Origin: Mangrovimonas spongiae
GTDB lineage: Bacteria; Bacteroidota; Bacteroidia; Flavobacteriales; Flavobacteriaceae
Direction of reading: 5' to 3'
Assembly: GCF_003944795.1 (NCBI RefSeq)
Contig: NZ_RWBG01000002.1
Location: 62,001-126,000, forward strand
DNA: 64,000 nt
The first letter of the stretch is position 1. Every line of letters begins with the position of its first letter. The notes beneath the pieces were generated by a model that was given only the letters and a program-made list of their open reading frames with translations, was not told where the DNA came from and ran no database searches. The position numbers were made by a program, and so were the translations under genes. Of this stretch, positions 1 to 7,774 are shown in pieces.

Positions 1-246
1 ACTTATAATGATAATAACGATCCTAATAGATTTTACTACAGAAGCGATCATTACAACTTTGCCAAAAACAACATTCCTGTTATTTTTTACTTTAATGGCA
101 CCCATGCCGATTATCACAAACCTAGCGATACAGTAGAAAAAATACGTTTCGATTTATTAGAACAACGCACAAAATTAATCTATTATACTGCTTGGGAGTT
201 AGTTAACCGTGATGATAGAATTATTGTTGATAAAGCCTTTAAGTAA
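1..246 (+). CDS. M28 family zinc peptidase, C-terminal fragment
   Basis: The 5' part lies outside the window; the frame is open from base 1 and ends with TAA at 244-246. The last 81 residues contain the typical end of M28 aminopeptidase-like enzymes: a YYRSDHYNFA segment, a hydrophobic strand (IPVIFYF) and then THADYHKPSDT. In this family the His of the DYHxxxDT segment is the last zinc ligand. M28 enzymes usually remove N-terminal residues from peptides and in Bacteroidota are commonly exported; export cannot be judged because the N-terminus is missing. A strong intrinsic terminator follows within 25 nt, so this is the last gene of its transcript. Confidence 0.85.
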   Translation, partial: TYNDNNDPNRFYYRSDHYNFAKNNIPVIFYFNGTHADYHKPSDTVEKIRFDLLEQRTKLIYYTAWELVNRDDRIIVDKAFK

Positions 247-268
247 ATCATATCATACAATTATAATT

Positions 269-299
269 AAAAAGCTTTCCCAATAAGGAAAGCTTTTTT
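269..299 (+). terminator. Rho-independent terminator after the M28 peptidase gene
   Basis: A perfect 10-bp stem (271-280 with 287-296) closes a 6-nt loop and runs into a T-rich tail. It lies 24 nt after the stop codon of the M28 gene. Confidence 0.8.
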
Positions 300-329
300 A
301 ATTTAGAACCCAACAACTGTAACCAAGTC

Positions 330-1037
330 ATGTCTTACGCCAAACTAACCAGAGAAAACAAGTCTAAAATTAGAAAATACTCACATCAAAAGCGACTTGA
401 TATGGCTGTAAAACTGATTGATTTAAAACAGGACGAAAGCTTAATAGACTATGGCACTGGCGACGGCTATTTACTTAAACTTATTTATACAAAACTAAAA
501 AACAAACAACTCTATGGTTTTGATCCTGTAGATGACATGTTTGAAGAATTAAAACAAACCATAGCGACTTATAGCTTACAAGATGTTAGCATAACGAAAA
601 ACTTAAATACGTTAGAAAACAAAAAATTTGATGTCGTATCTTGCCAAGAGGTTTTAGAGCATTTTTCTGCCACTAAGCAACAAGAACATCTAAAAAACAT
701 ATCAAATCTTTTAAAAGATAATGGTCGTGTAGTTATCTCTGTACCTTTAGAGATTGGTTTCCCATCTTTAGTTAAAAACAGTATTCGGTTTTTAGTTGGA
801 CAAAGTAAAGCTGAAGCCACGTTTAAAAATATCGTAAAATCGTTTTTAGGTTTAGAAATAAATAGACCTAAGGATGATTATATTTACACACATATAGGCT
901 TTAACCACAAACACTTAGAAAAAGTATTTGAAGACGTTGGTTTTATTATTGAAACAAAACAATACTCGCCTTTTAAGTATTTATATAACTTTGTAAACTC
1001 TCAAGTATTTTATATTCTAAAGAAACAACATGTATAA
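330..1037 (+). CDS. Class I SAM-dependent methyltransferase
   Basis: A 235-residue cytosolic protein with a Rossmann methyltransferase fold. Motif I is visible as LIDYGTGDGYLL (about residues 37-48), followed by the acidic end of strand beta-2 (GFDPVDDM) and a CQEVLEHF segment (about 105-112) typical of Methyltransf_11/12 enzymes, then the VVISVPLEIG strand. The C-terminal third holds a GFNHKHLEKVFEDVGF segment common in such enzymes. The substrate cannot be told from sequence; relatives modify small molecules, lipids or glycans. The ATG at 330 gives the usual family length. It stands alone between two terminators. Confidence 0.8.
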   Translation: MSYAKLTRENKSKIRKYSHQKRLDMAVKLIDLKQDESLIDYGTGDGYLLKLIYTKLKNKQLYGFDPVDDMFEELKQTIATYSLQDVSITKNLNTLENKKFDVVSCQEVLEHFSATKQQEHLKNISNLLKDNGRVVISVPLEIGFPSLVKNSIRFLVGQSKAEATFKNIVKSFLGLEINRPKDDYIYTHIGFNHKHLEKVFEDVGFIIETKQYSPFKYLYNFVNSQVFYILKKQHV

Positions 1038-1043
1038 AACAAA

Positions 1044-1073
1044 AAAAGCTTCACAAATTTGTGAAGCTTTTAC
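1044..1073. terminator. Bidirectional terminator between methyltransferase and tRNA-His
   Basis: A 10-bp stem (1045-1054 with 1061-1070) has an A-run on its left and T's on its right. It can stop the plus-strand methyltransferase transcript and the minus-strand tRNA-His transcript, which converge on it. Confidence 0.8.
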
Positions 1074-1078
1074 TTTTG

Positions 1079-1153
1079 GGTGGAAGATCGGTCTCGAACC
1101 GACGACCTCCTGAACCACAATCAGGCGCTCTAACCAACTGAGCTACAACCACC
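1079..1153 (-). tRNA. tRNA-His (anticodon GTG)
   Basis: Read on the minus strand from 1153, the sequence folds as a cloverleaf: D-arm AGCTCAGTTGGTTAGAGC, anticodon stem CCTGA/TCAGG with loop TTGTGGT giving anticodon GTG, and a T-arm with loop TTCGAGA closed by GTCGG/CCGAT. The extra 5' G (position -1, base 1153) opposite C73 is the histidine identity element, here gene-encoded. CCA is not fully encoded. Two acceptor-stem pairs (5-68 and 6-67) are T opposite T, which is unusual. A good promoter lies upstream and a shared terminator downstream. Confidence 0.93.
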
Positions 1154-1167
1154 GTTTAAATAGGTTT

Positions 1168-1198
1168 GCAAATTTAAGCGATTTCCTTATTTCTACAA
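1168..1198 (-). promoter_or_regulatory. Promoter of tRNA-His
   Basis: On the minus strand a TTG (-33 element, 1198-1196) is followed after 19 nt by TAAATTTGC (-7 element, 1176-1168). This fits the Bacteroidota consensus TTG-N17-23-TAnnTTTG. The tRNA 5' end lies about 15 nt downstream. Confidence 0.75.
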
Positions 1199-1211
1199 AC
1201 CTTTTTTTAAA

Positions 1212-1934
1212 TTATTTTAAATCAAAAATGCTATCAACTGCCGGATAGCGTTCTACAGTAAATCCTTCGGCATGTTCAACACCTATTAATCGCCCTAAAT
1301 CGCGGGCTCTATAAATAACACTATCGGTAAAGTTCTTACTAGATATAGGCGTTTGTGGCGCTTTGCTATCAGGGTTAAAAAACTGCGTTTTATAAGCTAG
1401 TACGGCATCCATTTTTTTATCGATAAATCCTGAAACATCAACTACAAAGTCTGGTTCAATATTTTTCCATTGAATATAGTGATATACCTGTTTAGGTCGC
1501 CATGGTTCTTGCCACATCTCACTTTCTTCGCATTTGGTATCAATTTTTAATAAACCACTTAAAAAACAAGCATCACTGACCAACTTACTGCCTTTTCCAT
1601 GATCTATATGTCTATCATCTATGGCATTGCACAATACTATATCTGGCTGATATTTTCTAATCATTTTTATAAGTTCCAGCTGGTGTACTTTATCATTTAC
1701 AAAAAAGCCATCGGCAAATTCCATGTTCGTTCTCATAACAACCCCTAAAATATCTGCAGCATCTTGCGACTCGATATCTCTTGTTTCGGCTGTACCACGA
1801 GTTCCTAATTCACCTCTGGTTAAATCTATAATTCCGACTTTTTTTCCATTTGAAATTTCTTTTGCCAATGTAGCTCCGCATCCTAACTCCACATCGTCTG
1901 GATGCGCGCCAATAGCAAGTATATCTAATTTCAT
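1212..1934 (-). CDS. bshB1: Bacillithiol biosynthesis deacetylase BshB1
   Basis: A 240-residue zinc-dependent N-acetylglucosamine-malate deacetylase of the LmbE/PIG-L fold. It removes the acetyl group from GlcNAc-malate, the second step of bacillithiol synthesis, in the cytosol. The zinc motif AHPDD is at about residues 14-18 with the following VELGCG, and the third ligand region DDRHIDHGKGS is at about 106-116. RGELGTRGT near residue 40 is typical of BshB1. Length and start match the family. The other bsh genes are not in the window, which is usual because they are scattered in Flavobacteriaceae. The gene ends just upstream of the tRNA-His promoter. Confidence 0.93.
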   Translation of the reverse strand: MKLDILAIGAHPDDVELGCGATLAKEISNGKKVGIIDLTRGELGTRGTAETRDIESQDAADILGVVMRTNMEFADGFFVNDKVHQLELIKMIRKYQPDIVLCNAIDDRHIDHGKGSKLVSDACFLSGLLKIDTKCEESEMWQEPWRPKQVYHYIQWKNIEPDFVVDVSGFIDKKMDAVLAYKTQFFNPDSKAPQTPISSKNFTDSVIYRARDLGRLIGVEHAEGFTVERYPAVDSIFDLK

Positions 1935-1977
1935 TTAATAATTTTTAGTGTTATTCTATTCAATTATAAGAGGTAAG

Positions 1978-3045
1978 CTAATAGTTTAGTACTAAATTAT
2001 CTATTATTAACTCACTTCCTTCTGCACCTTGAAAATAATCTCCAAAAGCACTAGACGAAAATACGACTTTAATATGTGTTGGCGGTTCATTTTCTTGTGC
2101 ATATATCTCATTATTTTGTGGTTGCATATATGAAGGGGTTTCTTGGGGTAATTCTCCATAAATAAAATCGACAGAAATAGTTTCTAGACTCATGTTTGCC
2201 TCCTCTACCCTATACCATGCTGTTGCAACACGCTTTACAATGCCTTCTTCACGTCGTTCTAAAAGAATATAAATATCGCCTACATCTGGATACGTTAATT
2301 CGTTTTGATTGGCGTCCATATTTGTATCTCCCGGCATGTATTGATACTCGATAGTAAACGACGCTGGTGTTGCAGTAAACGGTATTCCCATACTTACAGC
2401 TGCTTGTGGGTTTGCTAGTGTTATCTCATCTTCTAAAAAATCTCCTGTAAAGACCGATCCTGCCGCTATAGGTTTATTAACAACAGCTCCTAAAGACGTA
2501 TATCTTGTAATTAATTTAATGGCGTAATCTCCTGGAGTTATTTCATGTTGTAAAACGTTAGGATTAATCCCACCAAATACAACACCTGGATTACTTGTTC
2601 CCCATGATGAGGAAACATCGTCCTCGCCTAAATCTAAATAATCACCTTGATTGTACCAGGTGTTAAAATCTGAATTATCGATTTGTGGTTCACTGCCTAT
2701 TTCAGTAACTGTTATTTCCCAGTTTGTAACCGAACCACTTTCTGCTGTAATAGAAACAAGAATAAATCCATTATTAAAATTTAAAATATCACCTTCAGTA
2801 ATATTTGATATCGCAAATGGTGATACTTCTAATTTATTTAGTGTTAACTGCGTGATATTTGCACCATTAGCAACAGCTATTTCAACTGTTTTTGCTTCAG
2901 TATTTATAATTGGTGTACCACTTTGGTTACTAATTTCTATACTTAAAATATTGGCATAATCACTTGCGCCAAAATAGTCTTCATCTACACAGGAAGTACA
3001 TAGTGTAATAAAGAAAGCTGTTAATGTAATTATTTTAAATCTCAT
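1978..3045 (-). CDS. PCMD-domain surface lipoprotein
   Basis: A 355-residue predicted lipoprotein: hydrophobic signal with lipobox LCTSC (Cys about residue 19), followed by acidic DEDYFG residues, a pattern that often sends Bacteroidota lipoproteins to the outer membrane or surface. Residues about 30-115 look like a small beta-sandwich ending in VTNWEITVTE. Residues about 120-355 match the putative carbohydrate metabolism domain (PCMD): DFNTWYNQGDYL, SSWGTSNPGVV, a GDYAIKLITRY strand and a final SELIIDNLVLNY. The function of PCMD proteins is not established; a role in glycan binding or processing is inferred from the family name and usual context. It lies 11 nt downstream of the barrel protein and is probably co-transcribed with it. 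Confidence 0.8.
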   Translation of the reverse strand: MRFKIITLTAFFITLCTSCVDEDYFGASDYANILSIEISNQSGTPIINTEAKTVEIAVANGANITQLTLNKLEVSPFAISNITEGDILNFNNGFILVSITAESGSVTNWEITVTEIGSEPQIDNSDFNTWYNQGDYLDLGEDDVSSSWGTSNPGVVFGGINPNVLQHEITPGDYAIKLITRYTSLGAVVNKPIAAGSVFTGDFLEDEITLANPQAAVSMGIPFTATPASFTIEYQYMPGDTNMDANQNELTYPDVGDIYILLERREEGIVKRVATAWYRVEEANMSLETISVDFIYGELPQETPSYMQPQNNEIYAQENEPPTHIKVVFSSSAFGDYFQGAEGSELIIDNLVLNY

Positions 3046-3056
3046 ATGTTTAAGTA

Positions 3057-3761
3057 TTAAAAATAATAAGCTAATCCAAAATCTAAGGATAGTAACGATA
3101 TATCGAAATCGAAATTAAAATCGGATCGACTTCCTTCTTTTACACCGTCTTTTGTTACATCTTCATTAGAATATGTTAACCCTAGTAAGTCTAATGACAC
3201 TTCAAAAGCAAACCCTTTGGTTAGTATAACTGAAATTCCTGGCCTAACACCTAATTTTAAATTATATTCATCTGTAAATGTTTTAGTGATATCGGTGTCA
3301 CTTTTGGTATGCCTAAAATTACTATTACCAAAACCAAAACTCAAATCGGTTTCGTTAAAAAAATTAAAGCGATTGTTTGCTGAAATTGGAAAATAGTTTC
3401 TTAAAAAGGCTGTTGCTGTATGGCGGGATAATGCCGATTGTCGCCTGGCTTCGTTATCATCTAATTCATATATTAAATCGCGTTCACGTTTTAAATAACT
3501 ATATTGAATACCTACCGACATAGCTTCTTTAACAAAATAACCTCCCAAAACATTTATCTCAAAACCGTTACGCTCATTTTCTATGACATTATAAAGTAGG
3601 TTGTCTATGTTTTCATCTTCAGAATCATCAATACTTAACGTGATACCTGTATGCCACATTCCTTTTGAAAAAGTAATAACTTTTTCTTGATCTTGCGCAT
3701 AATTATCTAGGATTACTGTAAATAATACTATTAATAAAAAGTAGACGTCTTTATTTTTCAT
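3057..3761 (-). CDS. Outer-membrane beta-barrel protein
   Basis: A 234-residue protein with an N-terminal signal peptide (hydrophobic VYFLLIVLFTVIL, cleavage probably after the NYAQ segment). The mature part alternates polar and hydrophobic residues in strands separated by acidic turns, and the protein ends in SLDFGLAYYF, a typical beta-barrel C-terminal strand with aromatic last residue. It resembles small OmpW/OprF-like barrel proteins of Bacteroidota; ligand unknown. It is the first gene of a two-gene unit with the PCMD lipoprotein, which suggests that the two act together in the outer membrane, but this is inference. Confidence 0.75.
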   Translation of the reverse strand: MKNKDVYFLLIVLFTVILDNYAQDQEKVITFSKGMWHTGITLSIDDSEDENIDNLLYNVIENERNGFEINVLGGYFVKEAMSVGIQYSYLKRERDLIYELDDNEARRQSALSRHTATAFLRNYFPISANNRFNFFNETDLSFGFGNSNFRHTKSDTDITKTFTDEYNLKLGVRPGISVILTKGFAFEVSLDLLGLTYSNEDVTKDGVKEGSRSDFNFDFDISLLSLDFGLAYYF

Positions 3762-4025
3762 AGGATATTCTATTTGGTTTTAAAAGTATTATTAGTAATA
3801 AACATCTTAAATGTTGTTAATTACAAATACATGACACACTAAAATAAAAGTGACAACAACTACAAATATACTATAAAATAAGTCGTTTGTTTACAGCTAT
3901 TTTTACATTCATAAATATGAAAAACAACTATTTTAAAGCCTAAAAACCACCAGCCTATTTTTAAATAAGTGTAAAATTTCACAAAAATTTAATATTAAAA
4001 ATCACACTATCAATAGTAATACTAT

Positions 4026-4034
4026 TATTTTTGC
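4026..4034 (+). promoter_or_regulatory. -7 promoter element of the TetR-ABC-HlyD-TolC operon
   Basis: TATTTTTGC matches the Bacteroidota -7 consensus TAnnTTTG followed by C. It lies 19 nt before the tetR-type start codon at 4054. No convincing TTG element is seen 17-23 nt upstream. The rest of the 292-nt gap 3762-4053 shows no gene or strong repeat. Confidence 0.6.
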
Positions 4035-4053
4035 GATATAAATATATAGTATT

Positions 4054-4734
4054 ATGGATGATTTACTTAAAAACTTTAAAATTGAAGTTCCTAAAGGGAT
4101 TTTTATTAAAGATCCAGAATCATCGAACTTAGGGAAGCGCATTATAAAACACAGTATAGTATTAATTAGCGAGCTGGGCTTTGAACAGTTTACTTTTAAA
4201 AAATTAGGCCAAGCGATCAACTCTAACGAAAGCTCGATTTACAGATATTTTGAAAGCAAACACCACTTACTTATGTACCTTAACTCTTGGTATTGGATAT
4301 GGATAGAATATCAATTAGTAATAGAAACTTTTGCTTTAAGAAATGCCGAAGAAAAGCTAAAAAAAAGTGTACAAATAGTTACACGAACTATAGAAGAAGA
4401 TGCTAACTTTAAACATATTAACGAAATAACTTTAAACAAAATTATTATTAACGAAAGTGCTAAGGCGTATTTAACAAGCGATGTTGACAACGAGAATAAA
4501 GAAGGACTTTTTATGCCTTTTAAACGTGTAGTAAAACGTTTTTCTAACATTATACTGGAGTATAACAACACTTACAAATATCCCTTAAGTTTAGCAAATA
4601 CAGTTATTAATGGCGCTTTAAACCAGTATTTTTTTCAGGAGCACTTTAAAACCATTACTAACTGTAATGATACATATTCTGTTACAAAATTTTACACCAA
4701 CTTAACACTAAACACCTTAAAATATGGCCAATAA
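4054..4734 (+). CDS. TetR/AcrR family transcriptional regulator
   Basis: A 226-residue regulator. The N-terminal helix-turn-helix spans about residues 28-75, with the family pattern SELGFEQFTFKKLGQAI followed by SSIYRYFESKHHLL. The C-terminal part is all-helical and should bind a ligand. It overlaps the ABC transporter gene by 11 nt (ATG at 4724 inside the end of this frame), so the four genes 4054-9205 form one operon. The usual arrangement would be a repressor of the exporter that it is transcribed with, released by the exported compound; the ligand is unknown. An unusually long N-terminal segment (about 25 residues) precedes the HTH. Confidence 0.88.
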   Translation: MDDLLKNFKIEVPKGIFIKDPESSNLGKRIIKHSIVLISELGFEQFTFKKLGQAINSNESSIYRYFESKHHLLMYLNSWYWIWIEYQLVIETFALRNAEEKLKKSVQIVTRTIEEDANFKHINEITLNKIIINESAKAYLTSDVDNENKEGLFMPFKRVVKRFSNIILEYNNTYKYPLSLANTVINGALNQYFFQEHFKTITNCNDTYSVTKFYTNLTLNTLKYGQ

Positions 4735-6385
4735 AACTTTAACCCCTTGGAAACGTTTTTTAGGGCTCTTACAGCTTGAAAAGAAAGATATTTTTAGGGT
4801 GGCCTATTTTGCTATTTTCGAAGGTATTTTAGCCTTAACACTCCCTTTAGGTATCCAAGCTATAATAACACTATTACAAGGTGGACAAGCCTCAACATCT
4901 TGGATAGTTTTAGTTGTGCTTGTTACTGGTGGTGTAATGTTTACAGGAGTTTTAAAGCTTATTCAAATTAGAATTATAGAAAGTATTCAACAGCGTATAT
5001 TCACGCGGGCGTCTTTTGATTTAGCTTACCGGCTTCCTAAAATAAAAATGAGTGAGTTACGAAATTATTACTTACCAGAATTAGCCAATCGGTTTTTCGA
5101 TACATTAAGCATTCAAAAAGGATTATCAAAAATACTTATTGATATTCCATCGGCAGTGTTACAAATCGTTTTTGCACTTATTCTACTATCATTTTACCAT
5201 CCCTTTTTCATTGCTTTTGGGTTATTATTACTAGGCTTAATCTTTATTGTATTTAAATATACCGCAAAAAAAGGATTAGACACCAGTTTAGACGAATCTA
5301 AGTATAAATACAAAATGGCACATTGGCTAGAAGAAGTTGCCCGAACAGTTATTAGCTTTAAATTATCAGGAAAAACTAGTTTGGCTATGAATAAAACCGA
5401 TGATTTGGCTTATGATTATGTTAACTCTCGTGAGAAACACTTTAAAATTTTAGTGCTTCAATTTAAACAAATGATTGGCTTTAAATCTATTGTTACAGCT
5501 GGACTATTATTAGTTGGTGGCTATTTAGTACTTGAACAACAAATGAATATTGGTCAGTTTGTGGCTGCCGAAATTATTATCCTGTTAACGATCAATTCGG
5601 TTGAAAAACTTATTCTAAGTTTAGAATCTTTTTACGATGTCTTAACGGCCATTGAAAAATTAGGTGAAATAATAGACAAACCTATCGAAAATCAATTTGG
5701 CGAAGAGCTTTCAAGCAACAAGTCGTTTACAATAGAACTTAAAGATGCTGGTTACCAAGTTGCCAATCGTAAGCAACCTATATTAGAAGATATTTCGTTT
5801 ACTATAAAGCCTACCGATAGGGTTTTAATTCAAGGAGAAAGTGGCTCGGGAAAATCGAGTTTGTTACAACTTATTTCGGGTGTTATTGCACCTACCGATG
5901 GCTATGTTTATATTAACAACCTATCTATAGAAAGCTTGCATATTAATAAATATAGATCGCATTTGGGAATGATTCTTTCAGAAGAATCTCCTTTTGAAGG
6001 TACAATACGAGAAAATGTTACGTTTGGCAATAAAGACATAACCGATGATGCGATATACGATATTTTTGAAAAAGTAGGTTTAAGCTCCTTTTTAAAACGT
6101 CAGTCAAATGGTTTAAACACCTTATTAAAGCCAGAAGGTCAACAAATACCTTACTTCATTTCAGGTAAATTATTGCTAGCAAGAGCTATATTAAAACAAC
6201 CTAAAGTACTCATTTTAGAAGAGCCCCTAAAGCAATTTAATATTGAAGAATCTCAAAAAATATTCGAATACTTATGCCATCCATCCAATCCGTGGAGCGT
6301 TGTTGTTGTTAGTAATTTAAATGTTTGGAAACGCATGTGTAATAAGCACATCACTTTAGAAGACGGTCGTGTTATTAAGTCGTAA
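4724..6385 (+). CDS. ABC exporter (fused membrane and ATPase domains) with degenerate ATPase motifs
   Basis: A 553-residue type I exporter half-transporter. Residues about 15-320 hold the membrane domain with five or six hydrophobic helices; residues about 335-553 hold the nucleotide-binding domain. An A-loop Tyr (AGYQVANR) and an intact Walker A (GESGSGKS, about 371-378) are present. Other motifs are altered: the Q-loop region reads LSEESPFEGTI with no Gln, the signature is ISGK instead of LSGGQ (about 479), Walker B is VLILEEP with Glu in place of the Asp, and the H-loop His is replaced (VVVVSNLNV). The following genes supply a HlyD adaptor and TolC channel, so it looks like the inner-membrane part of a one-step secretion pump. 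Whether it hydrolyses ATP is doubtful. Confidence 0.85.
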   Translation: MANKTLTPWKRFLGLLQLEKKDIFRVAYFAIFEGILALTLPLGIQAIITLLQGGQASTSWIVLVVLVTGGVMFTGVLKLIQIRIIESIQQRIFTRASFDLAYRLPKIKMSELRNYYLPELANRFFDTLSIQKGLSKILIDIPSAVLQIVFALILLSFYHPFFIAFGLLLLGLIFIVFKYTAKKGLDTSLDESKYKYKMAHWLEEVARTVISFKLSGKTSLAMNKTDDLAYDYVNSREKHFKILVLQFKQMIGFKSIVTAGLLLVGGYLVLEQQMNIGQFVAAEIIILLTINSVEKLILSLESFYDVLTAIEKLGEIIDKPIENQFGEELSSNKSFTIELKDAGYQVANRKQPILEDISFTIKPTDRVLIQGESGSGKSSLLQLISGVIAPTDGYVYINNLSIESLHINKYRSHLGMILSEESPFEGTIRENVTFGNKDITDDAIYDIFEKVGLSSFLKRQSNGLNTLLKPEGQQIPYFISGKLLLARAILKQPKVLILEEPLKQFNIEESQKIFEYLCHPSNPWSVVVVSNLNVWKRMCNKHITLEDGRVIKS

Positions 6386-6390
6386 ATACT

Positions 6391-7755
6391 ATGCTAAATA
6401 TATCTCATAATAATGTTTCAAAATATCTTGATTTAAAACAATTTAAATCAGGACGAGCAACCCTACATACTAATCACCATAAATTATTTAAACGCGTTTT
6501 ACTAATTAGTTCTGTATTGGTTATTATTATTTTATTTTTACCGTGGACACAAAACGTTACAAGTAAAGGTTTGGTAACAACGTTAAAGCCAGACCAACGT
6601 CCGCAAACCTTACAATCTCCAATCCCTGGAAGAATTGATGCTTGGTTTGTGCAAGAAGGCGATTTTGTAAAACAAGGCGATACCATACTAAAAATTTCAG
6701 AAATAAAAAGTGATTATTTCGACGCGCAACTTACTAAACGTACAGGCGATCAAATAAAGGCAAAATCTGCCTCTGTAGAGGCTTACCAGTCAAAAGTTAA
6801 AGCATTAAAAAACCAATATGCTTCCTTACAACAAGAACGCAAACTCAAACTAGAGCAAGCTAAAAACAAGTACCTACAATCACAGTTAAAAGTAGAATCG
6901 GATAGTATTGATTTAGAAGCAGCAAAAACGAAAGCCGCTATTGCTAAAACACAATTCGAACGTACTGTTTCGCTTCAAGAACAAGGCTTAAAAGCTGTAA
7001 AAGATGTTGAAGAGTATAGAAACAAGCTCCAAGAAGCAGAAGCCAAACTAATTTCGCAAGAAAACAAATGGTTATCAGCTAAAAATGAGGTTATCAACGC
7101 CGAATTAAACATTTCAACCATAAAAGCGACCTATGGCGACAAATTATCTAAAGCACAAAGCGATTTATACACCGCACAATCTAGTGCTTTAGATACCGAA
7201 GCACAAGTCTCTAAATTAGAAAACAGTTTAGCTAATTACGAAAAACGTAATAGCTTACAGTATATTACAGCGCCTCAAGATGGCTATATTAACAAAGCTA
7301 TAAAATCTGGTATTGGTGAAACCTTTAAAGAAGGTGAGCCTTTAGTAGGTATTATGCCTTCTAACTATGAGTTGGCTGTTGAAATGTGGGTAAGACCTAT
7401 CGATTTACCTTTATTGCACAAAGGGGAACATGTCCAAGTAGAGTTTGAAGGTTGGCCAGCTATAGTTTTTAGTGGTTGGCCTAATGTATCTTACGGAACT
7501 TATGGTGCCGAAATTGTTGCTATTGAAAATTTTGCTAGTAATAATGGTATGTATCGCGTTCTTATTACAAGAGATCCTGATTACGGCCCATGGCCTAAAG
7601 CACTTCGAGTAGGCTCGGGAGCAAAAACTATTGCACTTTTAGAAGATGTGCCAATTTGGTTTGAATTGTGGCGACAAATTAACAGTTTCCCGCCTAACTT
7701 TTACACACCAAAAGAGCAACATACTTCAAAAGAAAAAAACACTAAAAAACAGTAG
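6391..7755 (+). CDS. HlyD-family membrane fusion (adaptor) protein
   Basis: A 454-residue periplasmic adaptor. A short cytoplasmic N-terminus is followed by one membrane helix (about residues 34-54, VLLISSVLVIIILFLPW), half of the lipoyl domain (PGRIDAWFVQEGDFVKQGD, about 75-95), a long alpha-helical hairpin (about 115-285) rich in Lys, Glu, Gln and Ala, the second lipoyl half (YITAPQDGYINKAI), and a beta-barrel region. It should bridge the ABC exporter and the outer-membrane TolC. It starts 5 nt after the ABC gene and ends 19 nt before the TolC gene. The C-terminus is Lys-rich. The cargo is unknown. Confidence 0.88.
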   Translation: MLNISHNNVSKYLDLKQFKSGRATLHTNHHKLFKRVLLISSVLVIIILFLPWTQNVTSKGLVTTLKPDQRPQTLQSPIPGRIDAWFVQEGDFVKQGDTILKISEIKSDYFDAQLTKRTGDQIKAKSASVEAYQSKVKALKNQYASLQQERKLKLEQAKNKYLQSQLKVESDSIDLEAAKTKAAIAKTQFERTVSLQEQGLKAVKDVEEYRNKLQEAEAKLISQENKWLSAKNEVINAELNISTIKATYGDKLSKAQSDLYTAQSSALDTEAQVSKLENSLANYEKRNSLQYITAPQDGYINKAIKSGIGETFKEGEPLVGIMPSNYELAVEMWVRPIDLPLLHKGEHVQVEFEGWPAIVFSGWPNVSYGTYGAEIVAIENFASNNGMYRVLITRDPDYGPWPKALRVGSGAKTIALLEDVPIWFELWRQINSFPPNFYTPKEQHTSKEKNTKKQ

Positions 7756-7774
7756 TCGTATTTAATTTTAAGAC

